Below are positions 1 to 5,708 of a stretch of 12,112 nt of DNA, in pieces (position 1 is the stretch's first letter; each line of letters opens with the position of its first letter). The position numbers and the translations under genes were made by a program. Source of the DNA: Burkholderiaceae bacterium (lineage in GTDB: Bacteria > Pseudomonadota > Gammaproteobacteria > Burkholderiales > Burkholderiaceae_C); the NCBI GenBank assembly GCA_017999135.1, contig JAGOBT010000052.1, positions 1-12,112 of the forward strand, read 5' to 3'. The notes under the pieces were generated by a model. The model did no database searches. It saw nothing but the letters and a program-made list of their open reading frames with translations, and had not been told where the DNA came from.

Positions 1-266
1 ACCAGCGCCGGCACCACGCGGCCGAACTGGGCATCTCGCTGGCTGAATTCCTGCGGGCCGTAGAGTTCGTCGAGAAAGAACCGCGCCGCCGCGCCATAGC
101 GCGGGTGCGCCAGCAGGTCGGCGTAGGTGCGGGCAAAGCGGGCCGCCTGGTAGGCCTTGAGCGCCACCACCCGTGCGGCCAGGTCGGGGTCGGCATCGCG
201 CAGCGCACGCATGCGGGCCACGGTGCCCAGGTGCTCGGTGATGCGGTCGGCGAGAGGATGGCTCAT
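1..266 (-). CDS. Conserved hypothetical protein, N-terminal 88 residues (runs off left edge)
   Basis: The minus strand from an ATG at 266-264 stays open to the window edge and encodes at least 88 residues beginning MSHPLADRITEHLGTVARMR. The segment is largely helical in character. Near the cut end it carries FFLDELYGPQEFSQRDAQFG (about residues 63-82), which resembles a conserved motif I know only from uncharacterised proteobacterial proteins of the 'FFLE-LYGP' type. No catalytic motif or signal peptide is visible, so a function cannot be given. The gene is divergent from the hydrolase starting at 398, with about 130 bp between them. Codon use is strongly G/C at third positions, like its neighbours. 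I am fairly sure it is a real gene because the motif is coherent, but the C-terminus is missing here. Confidence 0.75.
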   Translation of the reverse strand, partial: MSHPLADRITEHLGTVARMRALRDADPDLAARVVALKAYQAARFARTYADLLAHPRYGAAARFFLDELYGPQEFSQRDAQFGRVVPAL

Positions 267-330
267 CAGGGCCCAGCGTAGCGCGCCGCGCGTGGCGGCG
301 CCAGCCCGCAGCGCAATCTGCGGCGCCGGC

Positions 331-354
331 CGTGGACCGGACCGTGGACTGGAC
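331..354. repeat. Imperfect 12-bp tandem duplication
   Basis: CGTGGACCGGAC at 331-342 is followed immediately by CGTGGACTGGAC at 343-354, with one mismatch. It lies just upstream of the hydrolase start. It also creates the GTG at 332, which could be mistaken for the start codon. Confidence 0.6.
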
Positions 355-397
355 CGCGCGGGCGACTGGCCAAGCGACAGATGCGAGACTCGGCCGC

Positions 398-1297
398 ATG
401 CTGGCCCGTCTGCAACTGCTGCTGCTCGCTGCCACCGTGGTGGTGGCCCTGGCCTGGCTGGCCTGGGCGGTGCCGGCCGGGGTGCCCCTGGGCTGGGTGG
501 CTGTCGGCCTGCTGGTGGCGCTGCTGCCCACCGCGCCGGTGCTGGCGGTCGAATTCATCCTGCTGGCCGTGGCCGGCCGTGACCCGGCCGCGCCCCGGGC
601 ATCGGCGGTCGATCTGCTGCGGGCCTGGGCTGGCGAGGTGGCGGCCGCCTGGCGGGTGTTCAGCCGTGACCAGCCGCTGTTCGCCGATGCCGAGCCTGAC
701 GTGCCCGCCACGCCCGGCCGCACCGGCGTGCTGCTGGTGCATGGCTACTTCTGCAACCGCGGCGTGTGGCGGCCCTGGCTGCCGCGGCTGCGCGCGCTGG
801 GCGTGCCCTGCACCGCGCTGACGCTGGAGCCCGCCTTCGGCCGCATCGATGACTGGGTGCCGGTGATCGAGCGGGCGGCGGCCGATCTGCAGCGGCGCAC
901 CGGCCGGCCACCACTGGTGGTGGCCCACAGCATGGGCGGCCTGGCCACGCGGGCCTGGCTGGCGGCCCAGCCCGATGCCGCTGCGGCCGATGCCCGGGTG
1001 CGGCATGTGATCACCATCGGCACGCCGCACCAGGGCACCTGGATGGCCCGCTTCGGCCACACGCCGAATGCGCGGCAGATGCGCATCGGCGGGCACTGGC
1101 TGGCCGCGCTGGCCGATGCCGAGGCGCCGCCGCGGCGGGCCCGGTTCACCTGCTTCTATGGCCATGCCGACAACATCGTGTTTCCGGCCACCACGGCCAC
1201 GCTGGCCGGTGCCGACAACCACCACCTGCCGGCCGTGGCCCATGTGGCGATGGTGCAACACCCGGCGGTGTGGCAGGCGGTGCTGGGTCACCTGTAG
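398..1297 (+). CDS. Membrane-anchored alpha/beta-hydrolase (esterase/lipase-like)
   Basis: This 299-residue protein has two hydrophobic segments at the N-terminus (about residues 4-26 and 32-58) followed by an alpha/beta-hydrolase domain. The domain shows an oxyanion-hole motif VHGYFCNRGVW (from about residue 114), the nucleophile elbow AHSMGG (Ser about 178), a late Asp in YGHADNIVFP (about 258) and a terminal His in AVAHVAM (about 282). These form a complete Ser-Asp-His triad. The fold is that of triacylglycerol lipase or PGAP1-like esterases; the natural ester or acyl substrate is unknown. The enzyme is probably held at the inner membrane by its N-terminal segments. I chose ATG 398 because the membrane segment begins directly after it. 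An in-frame GTG at 332 would add 22 residues, lies in a short tandem duplication, and has no better ribosome binding site. The gene converges on the HDOD gene. Confidence 0.85.
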   Translation: MLARLQLLLLAATVVVALAWLAWAVPAGVPLGWVAVGLLVALLPTAPVLAVEFILLAVAGRDPAAPRASAVDLLRAWAGEVAAAWRVFSRDQPLFADAEPDVPATPGRTGVLLVHGYFCNRGVWRPWLPRLRALGVPCTALTLEPAFGRIDDWVPVIERAAADLQRRTGRPPLVVAHSMGGLATRAWLAAQPDAAAADARVRHVITIGTPHQGTWMARFGHTPNARQMRIGGHWLAALADAEAPPRRARFTCFYGHADNIVFPATTATLAGADNHHLPAVAHVAMVQHPAVWQAVLGHL

Positions 1298-1307
1298 CTG
1301 GCGCACC

Positions 1308-1326
1308 ACTGACCCGTCGGGTCAGT
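1308..1326. terminator. Short palindrome between convergent genes, possible bidirectional terminator
   Basis: ACTGACCCG-T-CGGGTCAGT forms a perfect inverted repeat between the stop codons of the plus-strand hydrolase (1297) and the minus-strand HDOD gene (1322). The HDOD stop codon lies inside it. There is no clear T-run on either side, so factor-independent termination would be weak. The position between converging genes is the main argument. Confidence 0.45.
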
Positions 1327-2194
1327 TGTCCAGGTCGTGCAGCAGGGTCAGCGTCGGCGTGGTGCCCAGGTTCAGCAGGTCGGCCACGTCGTCCACGTCG
1401 TCCGGCAGGGCCGGGTTGTCCCAGCCGCGGCTGCTGTGCCGCGCCACGCGCAGCGCCAGCTGCACGTTGCGCACCTGCGGGTGGTGGCTGGCGTGGTCGT
1501 CGCTGATCTTCACCAGCAGCTCGGGCAGGCGCCAGGCCTTCATCAGCGCCTGCTGCACGTCGGCCAGCGTGGTGTGCAGCAACTGCTGCTGCGCGTCGGC
1601 CGAGCGCAGGGCGGGGTCGGCCTGCTGGCGGCGGGCGAGTTCCAGCGCCAGCGCCGGCGCGTGGGCCCACAGCAGCAGTTCGGCAAAGTCGTGCAGCAGG
1701 GCGGCCTCGTGGATCAGCATCGCGTCATGGTCGCCACGGTGCACCGCGAACCCCAGCGCGAAGCGGGCGGCGCGGTGGGCCCGGCGCAGCACCTGGCGCA
1801 GGCCCAGCAGTGCCGCGGGCTGGCCGGCGAGGCAGTCTTCCACCGTGGGCTGGGGCCCGAAGTCGCGGAAGAACGGCGTGATGCCCAGCATCACCAGCGC
1901 CTCGGTGGCGGTCTCGGCGTCGGCCTGGCCGCGGCCGCGGCGCAGCAGCGCCACATGGCGCAGCAGCTTCAGCGTCATCAGCGGGTCGGACTGCATGCTG
2001 TCGGCCAGCAGGTGGGCGTCGACCGCGTCTTCATTGCAGCGCAGGTCTTCCAGTACATTGGCGGTGGCCGACAGCACCGGGATCTCGCGCGCATCGAATG
2101 CGGCCACCCAGCCCGGCACATCACGCAGCGGCACCGTGATGAACGGGGCCAGCGCGGGCGACTGGGTCTCGGCAGGGGTTTCGGCCTGGGCCAT
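1322..2194 (-). CDS. HDOD-domain protein
   Basis: This 290-residue protein carries an HDOD domain over roughly residues 35-240. HDOD is a divergent relative of HD phosphohydrolases, found in bacterial signalling and regulatory proteins. Visible landmarks are the N-terminal EIPVLSATANVLEDL region, the DPLMTLKLLRHV segment typical of the HDOD helical core, and LLHDFAELLLW (His168-Asp169), which corresponds to the degenerate HD position. There is no GGDEF, EAL or receiver domain, so it is a stand-alone HDOD protein. The full metal-binding set of an active HD phosphohydrolase is not obvious, which fits a protein-interaction role more than catalysis. ATG 2194 is the only convincing start, although no strong ribosome binding site precedes it. 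It lies downstream of the small genes at 2305-2790 on the same strand, but a strong hairpin at 2257-2290 separates them. Its pathway cannot be told from the context. Confidence 0.85.
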   Translation of the reverse strand: MAQAETPAETQSPALAPFITVPLRDVPGWVAAFDAREIPVLSATANVLEDLRCNEDAVDAHLLADSMQSDPLMTLKLLRHVALLRRGRGQADAETATEALVMLGITPFFRDFGPQPTVEDCLAGQPAALLGLRQVLRRAHRAARFALGFAVHRGDHDAMLIHEAALLHDFAELLLWAHAPALALELARRQQADPALRSADAQQQLLHTTLADVQQALMKAWRLPELLVKISDDHASHHPQVRNVQLALRVARHSSRGWDNPALPDDVDDVADLLNLGTTPTLTLLHDLDN

Positions 2195-2256
2195 GGCATG
2201 TCTCTGGCGATGGATCGTCCAGGGAACATCGGCAGACCCGGCCCGAACTTGAAGCG

Positions 2257-2290
2257 GCGCCCCGCACCAGCGGTGGCTGGCACGGGGCGC
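2257..2290 (-). terminator. Strong hairpin downstream of the 88-residue protein gene
   Basis: GCGCCCCG (2257-2264) pairs with CGGGGCGC (2283-2290). An inner stem CCAGC (2267-2271) pairs with GCTGG (2276-2280) around a 4-base loop. It begins 15 bases after the stop of the minus-strand gene ending at 2305 and precedes the HDOD start. There is no T-tract on the exit side, so it may be Rho-assisted or may act as an RNA stabiliser. Confidence 0.5.
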
Positions 2291-2304
2291 ATGTCACGCC
2301 CGGC

Positions 2305-2571
2305 TCACAGCCGGGTGATGCCGGGCAGGTAGCCGACGAGTTCACCGTCGACATACAGCGCGCCTTCCGGCGCGCCGGACTCGGCGTAGAACTCGAGCTC
2401 GGGTGCGCGGCGGGCGCGGGCCAGGCTGCGCCGCATGGCGATCTGCCGTGCCAGCCGGGCCAGTGCGCGGCTGGCCTGGCGCAGCGCCCGGGCCGCCAGA
2501 TGGCGGGCGGGGCTGAGCGGCGGTACGGGCGCCGCCAGGGGGCCGTCGAAGCCGTAGAGGCTCTTGTGCAT
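2305..2571 (-). CDS. Small hypothetical protein, 88 residues
   Basis: This small protein starts at an ATG preceded by AGGAG about 7 bases upstream, which strongly supports translation. The N-terminus is Pro/Ala-rich. The middle (about residues 23-56) is Arg/Ala-rich, basic and probably helical, with many Ala-Arg-Gln repeats. The C-terminus, GALYVDGELVGYLPGITRL, looks like a short beta-hairpin or compact conserved tail. No signal peptide, membrane segment or enzyme motif is visible, and I do not recognise a named family. It sits 57 bp downstream of the 53-residue basic protein on the same strand and is probably in one transcript with it. A hairpin follows the stop codon. The combination of a basic helix and a short conserved tail could suit nucleic-acid or protein binding, but that is a guess. 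Confidence 0.7.
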   Translation of the reverse strand: MHKSLYGFDGPLAAPVPPLSPARHLAARALRQASRALARLARQIAMRRSLARARRAPELEFYAESGAPEGALYVDGELVGYLPGITRL

Positions 2572-2628
2572 GGTGTGCTCCTGCAGAGCGTGCCGGCCCG
2601 CCTGTGTGGGGGCCCGGACGCCGGTGGT

Positions 2629-2790
2629 TCAGATGTCGGGGTGTCGTTCGTGCTGCAGTTCGCGGCGCAGCGCCAGCGCGGCCCGCTGGCGCTGCGCGCT
2701 GGCGTTGCGGCGGTGGGCGCCGGCCGGGCGGCGGTGGGCAGCGGCCACCAGCGGGTTGCGGGGCTTGGCAGCGGTGATGGTGATCTTCAT
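2629..2790 (-). CDS. Very basic small protein, 53 residues
   Basis: The reading frame begins MKITITAAKPRNPLVAAAHR and is Arg/His/Ala-rich throughout, with almost no acidic residues until the end. A GAGGAG ribosome binding site 6-7 bases before ATG 2790 decides the start. An in-frame GTG at 2838 would add 16 residues and lacks such a site. The short K-P-R-N-P-L motif followed by a basic helix is a pattern I associate with unnamed small proteins of Burkholderiales, but I cannot place it in a named family. The charge suggests nucleic-acid or ribosome binding (inference). It heads a likely two-gene unit with the 88-residue gene and lies just beyond the hairpin at 2858-2890, which could attenuate its transcription. 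Confidence 0.65.
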   Translation of the reverse strand: MKITITAAKPRNPLVAAAHRRPAGAHRRNASAQRQRAALALRRELQHERHPDI

Positions 2791-2857
2791 GGGGCGCTCC
2801 TCGGCACGCTGGGGTGCCACGTTGAAGGACAGGGACACAAGTCAGGCCTGAAATGCA

Positions 2858-2890
2858 AACGGCCCGGACGCTGGGGGCATCCGGGCCGTT
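2858..2890 (-). terminator. Perfect 11-bp hairpin, terminator or attenuator
   Basis: AACGGCCCGGA (2858-2868) pairs perfectly with TCCGGGCCGTT (2880-2890) around an 11-base loop. On the minus strand the 3' side continues GTTTGCATTTC, a modest T-rich exit. This resembles a factor-independent terminator for transcripts coming from about 3127, or an attenuator ahead of the basic-protein gene at 2790. Confidence 0.6.
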
Positions 2891-2912
2891 CGGGGCAGCG
2901 CGCTGGGGCGGG

Positions 2913-3059
2913 CTATCCCGGGGCGGCACCGGACGGTGCGGCTTGAAACGAACCGGCAGCGCTGGACAGGTGCGATCGCGCAGCCGATGCCACGGCCAGC
3001 ACCAGGGCGGCCGACAGGCGGTGCACCGGGCGTTGGGTGGTCAGGGCGGGATCGGACAT
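2913..3059 (-). CDS. Possible small protein, 48 residues (doubtful)
   Basis: A minus-strand frame beginning MSDPALTTQRPVHRLSAALV ends 22 bases before the hairpin at 2858-2890. It has a short hydrophobic stretch (about residues 14-26), too short for a sure membrane span, and then a Ser/Ala/Gly-rich tail. There is no ribosome binding site before ATG 3059. An alternative GTG at 3122 would add 21 residues and would lie only a few bases from the predicted transcription start. Its position between a promoter-like AT-rich box and a terminator-like hairpin is the main support. The roughly 270-base transcript might instead be a non-coding leader or small RNA. Apart from this frame, the 2839-3239 interval holds only the hairpin and the AT-rich dyad. 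Confidence 0.3.
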   Translation of the reverse strand: MSDPALTTQRPVHRLSAALVLAVASAARSHLSSAAGSFQAAPSGAAPG

Positions 3060-3125
3060 GGACAAGGCAGACAGCTCGGCAAGGGGTGGATCGGCGGGTG
3101 TCGCTGGCGGCTGCAAGACCACAAG

Positions 3126-3163
3126 CTTGCGCTCATGATAAACAGAAATTTATCTTGCGCAAG
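3126..3163 (-). promoter_or_regulatory. AT-rich nested dyad with minus-strand promoter-like elements
   Basis: CTTGCGC (3126-3132) and GCGCAAG (3157-3163) flank an inner dyad GATAAA (3137-3142) / TTTATC (3149-3154). The core is far more AT-rich than the rest of the window. Read on the minus strand it offers TTGCGC, a 16-base spacer and TATCAT as -35/-10 boxes, giving a start near 3127. The nested symmetry suggests an operator over a promoter. The box ATGATAAAC (3135-3143) recurs at 3849-3857, just before the HTH regulator gene. It could also be a structured 3' region of the HTH transcript. Confidence 0.45.
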
Positions 3164-3239
3164 TGATTTTTGCCACCACTTGCCGGCGATCGCGCGCAGC
3201 CATCCTCAAACTGTGGGACGCCGGCAACGCCGGGGGTGC

Positions 3240-3842
3240 CTAACGCCTGGTCTTCAGCGGCGCCACCCGGGCTTGCGCTTGGGCCCACAGCGTGCGGTCG
3301 TCCACCGGCGCCGGGGCGGGCGGCCGCGCTGCGCCGCGCACCACGCCGGGCGCGGCGGGCGGCCTGGGGGCGGGCATGGGTGTGGCGGCCGGGGCGGCAT
3401 CGGCCTCCGGCGTCAGCACCTCGCCCAGCAGGTCGAGCAGCCGGGTGCGGGCGCGCTGTGGGTGGCGTCGGTAGTAGGTGAGTACCAGGCCGACGATGAA
3501 GCGCTCGTCGTCGTCCTGCGGCTGGCTGGGCGACGGGGCGGCTGCTGGCGCGGCCAGTGGTGCCGACGCCGTGGCGGGGCCGTCGTGCGGCATGTCCATC
3601 CAGCCCACCGGCTTGCGGCACAACTGCTCGAACTGCCGCGCCAGCCGCTCGCCGATCTGGCGTGAGCGGCTCTTGATCTGGCTCCAGTAGCTGGGCTGGA
3701 TCTGCAGCCGCTCGGCAAAGCGCCGTTCCAGGCCGCGCAGGGTGGCGGCGTCGGGCTGCCTGACGGCGGCCTGCACGAATTCATCGAACAGCCGCATGGC
3801 GTTGTCCAGGCGGATGCGCGCCACGTCGTGCACGGGATTCAT
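3240..3842 (-). CDS. HTH (XRE-like) DNA-binding regulator with proline-rich linker
   Basis: This 200-residue protein opens with a helical region (residues 1-30) and then RGLERRFAERLQIQPSYWSQIKS (about residues 36-58), which reads as a helix-turn-helix. It is followed by SRQIGERLARQFEQLCRKPVGWMDM (about 60-84), the 'R-Q-x-E ... GWMD' signature seen at the end of HTH domains in Cro/CI-like repressors. A Pro/Ala linker (about 87-110) leads to a short helical block, DDDERFIVGLVLTYYRRHPQRARTRLLDLLGEVL (112-143), possibly for oligomerisation, and then a second Pro/Ala-rich tail. No peptidase (S24) domain is present, so it is not a LexA/CI-type self-cleaving repressor. ATG 3842 has no ribosome binding site. 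A TATCAT box at 3854-3849 would place transcription start at or next to the ATG, so the mRNA may be leaderless. It is divergent from the SRPBCC gene. Confidence 0.75.
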   Translation of the reverse strand: MNPVHDVARIRLDNAMRLFDEFVQAAVRQPDAATLRGLERRFAERLQIQPSYWSQIKSRSRQIGERLARQFEQLCRKPVGWMDMPHDGPATASAPLAAPAAAPSPSQPQDDDERFIVGLVLTYYRRHPQRARTRLLDLLGEVLTPEADAAPAATPMPAPRPPAAPGVVRGAARPPAPAPVDDRTLWAQAQARVAPLKTRR

Positions 3843-3848
3843 GGCTTG

Positions 3849-3857
3849 ATGATAAAC
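3849..3857 (-). promoter_or_regulatory. GTTTATCAT box at the HTH gene start
   Basis: ATGATAAAC on the plus strand (GTTTATCAT on the minus strand) ends 6 bases before the HTH start codon and repeats the box at 3135-3143. It contains a good -10 element, TATCAT. The matching -35 region is not convincing, so activation or autoregulation is possible. Confidence 0.35.
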
Positions 3858-3875
3858 GGCCCTTGCCCTGCAGCA

Positions 3876-3902
3876 CTGGCGCCGGCGCCATGGCGGCGCC
3901 AG
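3876..3902. promoter_or_regulatory. Inverted repeat in the divergent HTH/SRPBCC intergenic region
   Basis: CTGGCGCC (3876-3883) and GGCGCCAG (3895-3902) are perfect inverted copies, with further GGCGCC units between them. It lies between divergent start codons at 3842 and 3934. It could be an operator, though in a genome this GC-rich such a dyad may be chance. Confidence 0.3.
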
Positions 3903-3933
3903 AATGTCGGGCCGTCCGTGTCAGGAGACCGCC

Positions 3934-4494
3934 ATGCCGCCCGACGATGCCGCCCCACCGCCACCGGATCTGCCGCCCTTGCCACCGCTGCCGCCCGAGC
4001 GTGCCCTGCACAAGCAGGTGCGGGTGGCCGCACCACAGGCCGCGGTGTGGCAGGCCTGGACCAGCCGCGAAGGCATCGAGAGCTTCATGGCGCCGCAGGC
4101 CGAGGTCGACGCCCGGGTGGGCGGCGCCTTCCACATCCACTTCAATCCGTTTGCGCCGCCGGGCCAGCGCGGCGCCGACGACATGCGCTTCCTGGCGCTG
4201 CAGCCGCCGCAGATGTTCAGCGTCGACTGGAACGCGCCGCCGTCGCTGCCGGCCGCCCGCGCCCAGCGCACGCTGGTGGTGGTGCGCATCGTGCCCGACG
4301 GACCCGACGCCAGCCTGGTGCGGCTGTTCCATGCGGGCTGGGGCGATGGCGGCGAGTGGGACGCGGCGCTGACCTACTTCGACCGCGCCTGGGACCAGGT
4401 GCTGGGCCAACTGCAGCAGCGTTTTGCCGCCGGGCCGCTGGACTGGACGGCCCTCCTGGCGCGCATGCGCGCGATGACCCCGGACGCCGGCTGA
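3934..4494 (+). CDS. SRPBCC/AHSA1-like domain protein
   Basis: This 186-residue protein has a Pro-rich N-terminus (residues 8-21) and then one START/SRPBCC-type domain, the lipid- or ligand-binding fold shared with the Hsp90-activator homologues (AHSA1). Typical landmarks are ALHKQVRVAAPQAAVWQAWT at about 24-43 (first strand and helix), GIESFMAPQAEVDARVGGAF, the central strands around RFLALQPPQMFSVDW, and the final long helix YFDRAWDQVLGQLQQRF. No catalytic residues are expected in this family; members bind hydrophobic ligands or act on stress or antibiotic compounds, and the ligand here is unknown. AGGAG at 3923-3927, 6 bases before ATG 3934, decides the start over an upstream in-frame ATG at 3904. 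The gene ends 5 bases before the stop codon of the convergent oxidase gene. Confidence 0.85.
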   Translation: MPPDDAAPPPPDLPPLPPLPPERALHKQVRVAAPQAAVWQAWTSREGIESFMAPQAEVDARVGGAFHIHFNPFAPPGQRGADDMRFLALQPPQMFSVDWNAPPSLPAARAQRTLVVVRIVPDGPDASLVRLFHAGWGDGGEWDAALTYFDRAWDQVLGQLQQRFAAGPLDWTALLARMRAMTPDAG

Positions 4495-4499
4495 TCGGG

Positions 4500-5708
4500 T
4501 CAGGCCGACCAGAGCCGGTCGGGGCCGATGTCGTCCAGGCTGGCGCAGCCGGTCAGCGCCATCGTGATCTCCAGCTCGTCGCGCAGCAGGCGGATGGCGC
4601 GGGCCACGCCCGGCGCGCCGGCGGCGGCCAGCGCCATCACCATCGGCCGGCCCACCAGCACCGCGCTGGCACCCAGGGCCAGGGCCTTGAACACGTCGGT
4701 GCCGCGGCGGATGCCGCCGTCGACCAGCAGGGCAGGCTGCGGGCCCGGACGCGCCGCCAGCGCCGCGGCGATGCGTGGCAGCGCCAGCGCGGTGGCCGGC
4801 GCGGTGTCGAGCGTGCGCCCGCCGTGGTTGCTGACGACGAGGCCGGCCACGCCCAGGCCGGCGGCCTGCAGCGCGTCGTCCGGGTGCAGCACGCCTTTCA
4901 GCAGCAGCGGCAGCCGGGTGCGGGCCTGCAGCCAGGCCACGTCGTCCCAGGTGGGGGCGTGGTGCAGCAGGCCGTCGAACAGCGCGCTGCCGCCGGCGGG
5001 CACGGCCGCTGGTGGCGCGGGCGGTGCGCCGTGCAGGTTGATCGCCGACACGCCCGGCGGCAGGCGGAAGCCGGCGCGCAGTTCACGGTCCCGCACGCCG
5101 TGGGCCGGGGCGTCGACGGTGAGCACCAGGGCCTCGTAGCCGGCGGCTTCGGCGCGGCGCACCAGGTCGAGCGTGAAGCCGCGGTCGGGCTGCAGGTAGA
5201 GCTGGAACCACAGCGGGCCGCGGCCGGGTTCGTCGCGCACCAGGGCGGCCACGTCGTCCAGCCGGGTGCCGGCCTGGGCGCTGAGCACCAGGCCGGCGCC
5301 CTGCATCGCCGCGGCCAGGGCGCTGCCACGCTCGCCGTCGGGATGGAACAGCGTCTGGTAGGCCACCGGCGCCAGCAGGATGGGATGCGGCAGCGGCCGG
5401 CCCAGCAGCGTGCTGCGGGTGTGGCCGCCCGCCAGCGGCCGCAGCACCCGTGGCGACAGCTTGAGCCGCCGCCAGGCGCAGGTGTTCTCGCCCAGCGTCA
5501 GCTCGTCGGCCGCGCCGCCGGCGAGGTAGGCCCAGGCCGCGTCGCCCAGCCGCTCGTGCGCCAGCGGCGCCAAATCGTTGAGAAGAAAGTCCAGCGGCGC
5601 ATGCCTGGGTGCGGTTTGACCCAGCGGCCGCCGCGGATCCGGCTCCGCCGGTCCGCTGGCGGCGCCCCCCTGGGGGGGAGCGCCGCAGGTGCTTCTTGGG
5701 AGGGTCAT
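4500..5708 (-). CDS. FMN-dependent alpha-hydroxy-acid oxidase/dehydrogenase
   Basis: This 402-residue protein belongs to the family of glycolate oxidase, L-lactate dehydrogenase (LldD) and mandelate dehydrogenase. These enzymes oxidise alpha-hydroxy acids to 2-oxo acids on FMN. The active-site set seen in spinach glycolate oxidase is complete: Tyr61 ([10 protein letters not shown]), Tyr171 (WFQLY), Lys271 (LLLKGV), and His295 and Arg298 in SNHGGRTLD. The phosphate-binding segment [21 protein letters not shown] (330-350) and GRP are also intact. The core begins near residue 38; residues 1-37 are extra. The start ATG overlaps the stop of the upstream hydroxylase gene as ATGA, so translational coupling is likely and no other ATG/GTG start precedes the core. 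Residues about 9-30 are encoded by the palindromic element at 5621-5684. The substrate is unknown. No strong membrane segment is visible, so the electron acceptor may be O2 or a soluble or peripheral carrier. Confidence 0.88.
   Translation of the reverse strand: MTLPRSTCGAPPQGGAASGPAEPDPRRPLGQTAPRHAPLDFLLNDLAPLAHERLGDAAWAYLAGGAADELTLGENTCAWRRLKLSPRVLRPLAGGHTRSTLLGRPLPHPILLAPVAYQTLFHPDGERGSALAAAMQGAGLVLSAQAGTRLDDVAALVRDEPGRGPLWFQLYLQPDRGFTLDLVRRAEAAGYEALVLTVDAPAHGVRDRELRAGFRLPPGVSAINLHGAPPAPPAAVPAGGSALFDGLLHHAPTWDDVAWLQARTRLPLLLKGVLHPDDALQAAGLGVAGLVVSNHGGRTLDTAPATALALPRIAAALAARPGPQPALLVDGGIRRGTDVFKALALGASAVLVGRPMVMALAAAGAPGVARAIRLLRDELEITMALTGCASLDDIGPDRLWSA
5621..5684. repeat. GC-rich double-palindrome element (REP-like) inside the oxidase 5' end
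   Basis: Two adjacent hairpins are visible. In the first, CCAGCGG (5621-5627) pairs with CCGCTGG (5653-5659), with an inner CCGGC/GCCGG stem. In the second, GGCGC (5661-5665) pairs with GCGCC (5680-5684) around a C-run and G-run. From memory, similar elements with a CCCCC-TGGGGGG core occur between genes in many Burkholderiales genomes, but here the element is inside an open reading frame. Whether it is repeated elsewhere in this genome cannot be seen from this window. Confidence 0.6.

Noticed and set aside
332..397. GTG 332 as the start of the alpha/beta-hydrolase
   Set aside because: It would add 22 residues, lies in a short tandem duplication, and has no ribosome binding site. ATG 398 directly precedes the membrane segment. 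The choice is not certain.
266..1309. Minus-strand open frame covering the alpha/beta-hydrolase
   Set aside because: It is the antisense shadow of a gene with a complete catalytic triad, and the product is His/Gly/Gln-rich without any motif.
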